Shown piece after piece: positions 61,015 through 64,000 of a stretch of DNA of 64,000 nucleotides. Each line of letters begins with the position of its first letter. Position 1 is the stretch's first letter. This stretch comes from Panorpa germanica. Its lineage: Eukaryota > Arthropoda > Insecta > Mecoptera > Panorpidae. A program made the translations under genes and the position numbers. The DNA lies in assembly GCA_963678705.1 (NCBI GenBank), contig OY783207.1, positions 2,790,001 through 2,854,000 of the forward strand, written 5' to 3'. Below the pieces are notes generated by a model. It did no database searches. It was not told where the DNA came from and worked only from the letters and a program-made list of their open reading frames with translations.

Positions 61015-62035
61015 ACGTTTAGAATGCGTTTAGTACGTAGTAGCTGGTAAACACGTGTTTTTACACGCTAATCATATTCCTTTACATCTTGGTTTGTTTA
61101 CTGGCTCGAGTATTATAATAAGTTTTACTCTGTTGCATGGTTGATTTGATTTTAGTTTCCCACATATATATATAGATATATATAAAGTTTATAATACCAT
61201 TCATCATTTCTTTCAAATGGAAGCAATTATTTTGATTTATTCCTTCATTCTCTGATTTTACCGTTTGCAAATCCAGCTTTCTTCCTAGTATTCGACTTCT
61301 TCTCCTTACTCCACCAACCTCTTCACAATCCTCAGCATCACGTATTATCCTAATCTAATAGACCGTACTATACAAAGCACTACTTTATCGTGTAATAGAG
61401 TATACAAATAACTTTATTTGATCTATTTATTACAGAATCCATAGAAACTTGATATTTTAGAAAAGTTTTAAACGAAATATCATGTTAACATTATGTAAAC
61501 ATTTCTGTATAATACATTCGGTATTTTCTATATATAGAAATTTATATTTTTATAGTTATTCTTCCATGAAAACTTGCAAGTGTAGTTAAATACAATACAA
61601 CTTATAAAAAGTATGGAATATTTAAAAATAAGAAAACTAAAATGAATTTGTTGAAAGGAAAATTAAAATATCAAAGTTTTATTAATGGCAAATATTTAAA
61701 TTGCGATGTTATCAATGATGCTTAGTGCTAGACATCTGTATCCACGAACTAGCGCTATATTTTCTACGTTTCACTAAAATCTTAACAAGGGGTCTTAACA
61801 TTTTATCAGAATTAAAATCCAATTTGAATATGGTTGACAATAGTGAAGAATTGTATTTAATATGTGTTAATTACATTTCCTAATAAATTAGTTAAATTGG
61901 TTGTCAAAAACAGTGTGTTAATTTACATTACTTTCTTGATCATAAGCTACCTTAGTTTCAAACTGTTTTATTTCATCTAAAAAATGTAAGATGGGGCGTA
62001 TTACTAAAGATTGAATTTCAGCTAATGTCAAGGAA
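61015..62035. other. Non-coding, nothing recognised
   Basis: Begins with the partial repeat of 59442-59520. Otherwise AT-rich without structure. Confidence 0.4.
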
Positions 62036-62651
62036 TGGGCTTGTGTCCTATGTCTTAATTTCTATAAAAGTGTACTATATATTGATAAAGTGGGTTAGTA
62101 GAACCTCAAATGTTCAATTATTTATTAATAACTCCTTATATGTTAAGAGATATTAACAATTAAAAAAGTCATTTTGTCTCTTTAATTATTAAGGAAATTC
62201 AACGTTGTACATATTCCAAATGCATGTGACACCACAATCCTTGTTTAAGGTTACCAACCTTACAGCTCATAAATCTCTGCTATATGTATTTATATCAAAT
62301 ATTTACAGCTATTTCAAGGAACAATTAAATTTCAATATTATGTCTGCCTTAGCAGGGTTAAATAAAATAAGAACTTATTATTCCTTGACTTGACTTGATT
62401 ATTTGACTACCAACAGCTACAAAACATTACCATATCACTGACCTACTCAACAAATAACTGACGTTAAAATGCATTTCACGTCATACAAATGGCCGACCAT
62501 TTCTAGCGCTAAAACTACAATTCAAAGTACAATTATATCTCCGTCAATATTTGGATATTTATTAGAATAGACACGAAAATACACATTTATTAACATCAAT
62601 TTTAATCAACAATTGAAAAATCGACCACTAAAAAATGAGGACACAAGCCCA
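62036..62651 (-). mobile_element. MITE family A, copy 5, complete
   Basis: 616 bp from TGGGCTTGTGTCCTATG to ATGAGGACACAAGCCCA, with intact 14-bp inverted termini, in the orientation opposite to the copies at 3991, 33471 and 43232. Flanks GGAA and TTTAG show no convincing target duplication. Non-coding; the plus frame 62205-62393 is the repeat's chance frame. Confidence 0.92.
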
Positions 62652-62751
62652 TTTAGATGAAAATGATTCAAATTTTTATTGTATTAGAAAGAGTAAGGCT
62701 TGGCAATTATGAATAAAAAATGATATCGGACAAATGTCCATCACGATCAAG

Positions 62752-62898
62752 CTAACAGATGTCGATTCTTTTAACAAAATGTTCAATCACTTCAAGCATT
62801 TCACGTTGAGCATGCAAAGGCTTCACAACAATCTCTCTTGGATTTTCAGAAGCCCAAATGCGGCTATTTTGCTTGTTGACGTATCGAGACAAATGAAA
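62752..62898 (-). pseudogene. Fragment of a Tc1/mariner-superfamily DDE transposase
   Basis: On the minus strand a short open frame reads FHLSRYVNKQNSRIWASENP, then REIVVKPLHAQR, then EMLEVIEHFVKRIDIC and a stop. The first part matches the pattern around the first catalytic Asp of a group of arthropod IS630/Tc1/mariner transposases (DEAHFxLxGYVNKQNxRxWxxENP...KPLHxxxVTVWC). The Asp itself should lie a few codons upstream but is lost in a frame change, and the VTVWC segment and the second and third catalytic positions are missing, the sequence passing directly to what looks like the C-terminal tail. It is therefore a dead, internally deleted copy. The 95-codon plus frame across the same DNA (62734-63021) is its shadow. 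Confidence 0.7.
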
Positions 62899-63595
62899 TT
62901 TCCAAAGCAACTACTACTGATATATCAAAAAACTAAATGTCAAAACTGTCATGTTGTAGGTGTTGAAAAACCCTACATTCCAAAAAGTTATATGTTATGT
63001 ACACCAATGTATATTGTATAAACATCAGCTGAATTACAAAAGCATTATTATTTTATTATTATTAACATGGTCCCCCTGTTCCACACACAAATTCCTTTGG
63101 TGGCGAATGGAATAACACTTTATACATTCAACCCCTGACCCAAATGGAAAGAAAGGGAGAAATATAAAATATAAAAACATACAAATAAAAAATTTGAAAT
63201 ACATTTTTATATCCCTTTTTATGTCCCATTTTCGTCGCATAACTCAGCATGAATTATATATCCGACGACGTGATATATTGATATACGTTTTCTCAAATAC
63301 TCTGTTGAATGTTTTATGATTTATTGATTATTTTATCATGCATTTGAATAAATTACTTGCAAGAAATATCGTTTAGATTTTAGAAGATATGAGCGCAAAA
63401 TATTTGAGCATTTTGTAACTTTGACAATATAGATTCCGGTATATTAATATAAATTGTATCCGTTATACATATATCTATAGCTCAGTGGTCGGATACCAAT
63501 GTAAAACGTTCGTAGAAAGTTTTCCATCTCGCTCTATCCTAAACAACCGTCCTTTGTCTATGTAATGCGCTTTTACCTCATCGAGAACGTACCAA
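62899..63595. other. Non-coding, nothing firmly recognised
   Basis: The minus strand at about 63500-63580 contains a DRARWKTFYER-like reading that resembles LINE C-termini, but it is interrupted and too short to call. Confidence 0.4.
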
Positions 63596-63630
63596 TGGGC
63601 TTGTGTCCTATGTCTTAATTTCAATAAAAG
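63596..63630 (-). mobile_element. MITE family A, copy 6, split by a LINE
   Basis: TGGGCTTGTGTCCTATGTCT and ATTTCAATAAAAG match one end of the family and stop exactly where a T15 run begins; the rest would lie beyond the window. Drawn in the orientation of the 62 kb copy. Confidence 0.85.
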
Positions 63631-64000
63631 TTTTTTTTTTTTTTTACAAGAATATTACTTAACTTAACTAAATTTATATATAAAAAAGTTTAATATAATT
63701 GTTCAGTTCTAGTCCACTGACTAGTTCCAAAATTTTAAAAACGTGTGTGGTTTGTAGTAGCAGAATCACAGGGTCAAGTCTTCCAACTTGGTCCTCTTCA
63801 ATCTGCGCAGATTCTCTCTGTTATTAAGCAGCTGCAGAATTTCTTCATTCTGGTGGTTCTACAGTCGCAGTAGATGTTTGCTTGCTGCCTTCCTGACTTC
63901 TTCGTCTACGGTGGGCATCTTTAGATCACGGTGTAAATTGTCATTCCGTATGTACCGGGGCGCATTTATAATGCTCCGTACTATAGTACTTTGCTTTGGA
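63631..64000 (-). mobile_element. Jockey-like LINE, 3' end with broken RT C-terminus
   Basis: Minus strand, running in from the right edge. The frame from 64000 to 63774 reads QSTIVRSIINAPRYIRNDNL, HRDLKMPTVDEEVRKAASKH, LLRL, an in-frame TAG (63859-63861), then NHQNEEILQLLNNRENLRRL, KRTKLEDLTL and a stop at 63774-63776. INAPxYIRNxxLHRDLxxPTVxEE and the following NHxN...RRLKR pattern is the C-terminus of Jockey-clade reverse transcriptases. One nonsense change replaces the residue before NHQN, so the copy is inactive. A 3' region of about 128 bases is followed by the poly(A) tail, seen as T at 63631-63645. The catalytic core would lie outside the window. Confidence 0.88.

Noticed and set aside
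3991-62651. A fixed target-site duplication for every family A MITE
   Set aside because: Only the 33471 copy shows a perfect TTAAA pair; copies 2 and 5 have mismatched or no duplications, so no general claim is made.
63478-63550. Possible tRNA gene (TAGCTCAGTGGTCGGA looks like a D arm)
   Set aside because: No matching B box, anticodon stem or acceptor stem can be drawn downstream.

Overview
This window looks like non-coding, AT-rich DNA from a large insect genome. The evidence is GT-AG introns, exons of an insect-type aminergic GPCR, non-LTR retrotransposon tails, many miniature inverted-repeat elements, a tRNA-headed SINE-like element and long TA microsatellites. A hemimetabolous insect with a big genome (cockroach, termite or similar) fits, but that is inference from the repeat style and gene structure only. 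No bacterial or viral gene organisation is seen.

The only convincing host gene is on the + strand between about 51.7 and 56.3 kb. Three consecutive exons have matching splice phases (1-1, 1-2, 2-2). They encode TM3 to TM4, then ECL2, TM5 and the start of ICL3, then more of ICL3, of a 5-HT2-type serotonin receptor, most likely the insect 5-HT2beta class. The exons for TM1-2 and TM6-7 were not found and presumably lie outside the window. About 7.7 kb after the last exon would then be intron, and an unknown part of the DNA before 51.7 kb may be intron as well.

Layout: 1-19 kb is dispersed repeats: a TTAA-flanked MITE end at the left edge, two copies of a 0.62 kb MITE in opposite orientation (2.5-3.1 and 4.0-4.6 kb), a 0.6 kb TIR element (5.08-5.67 kb), a SINE-like insertion with an 11-13 bp target duplication splitting an older repeat (6.97-7.61 kb), LINE tails (13.3-13.9 kb), a second TTAA element (17.5-18.3 kb) and diverged relatives of the main satellite. 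About 19.16-30.24 kb is an 11 kb complex satellite built from 221-bp and 470-bp units, with block duplications at offsets of 4,645/4,485 and 3,176 bp. 30-49 kb holds further copies of the same MITE families, an empty-site relative of one MITE insertion, microsatellites and a purine-rich tract. 49-64 kb holds the receptor exons, with LINE tails, MITEs, a broken DDE transposase fragment and, at the right edge, a Jockey-like LINE that has jumped into a MITE.

The most informative structures are the satellite (unit architecture with internally inverted modules and dated-looking block duplications), three places where two repeat copies let the boundaries of an insertion be read directly, and the receptor exons with GRY in place of DRY.
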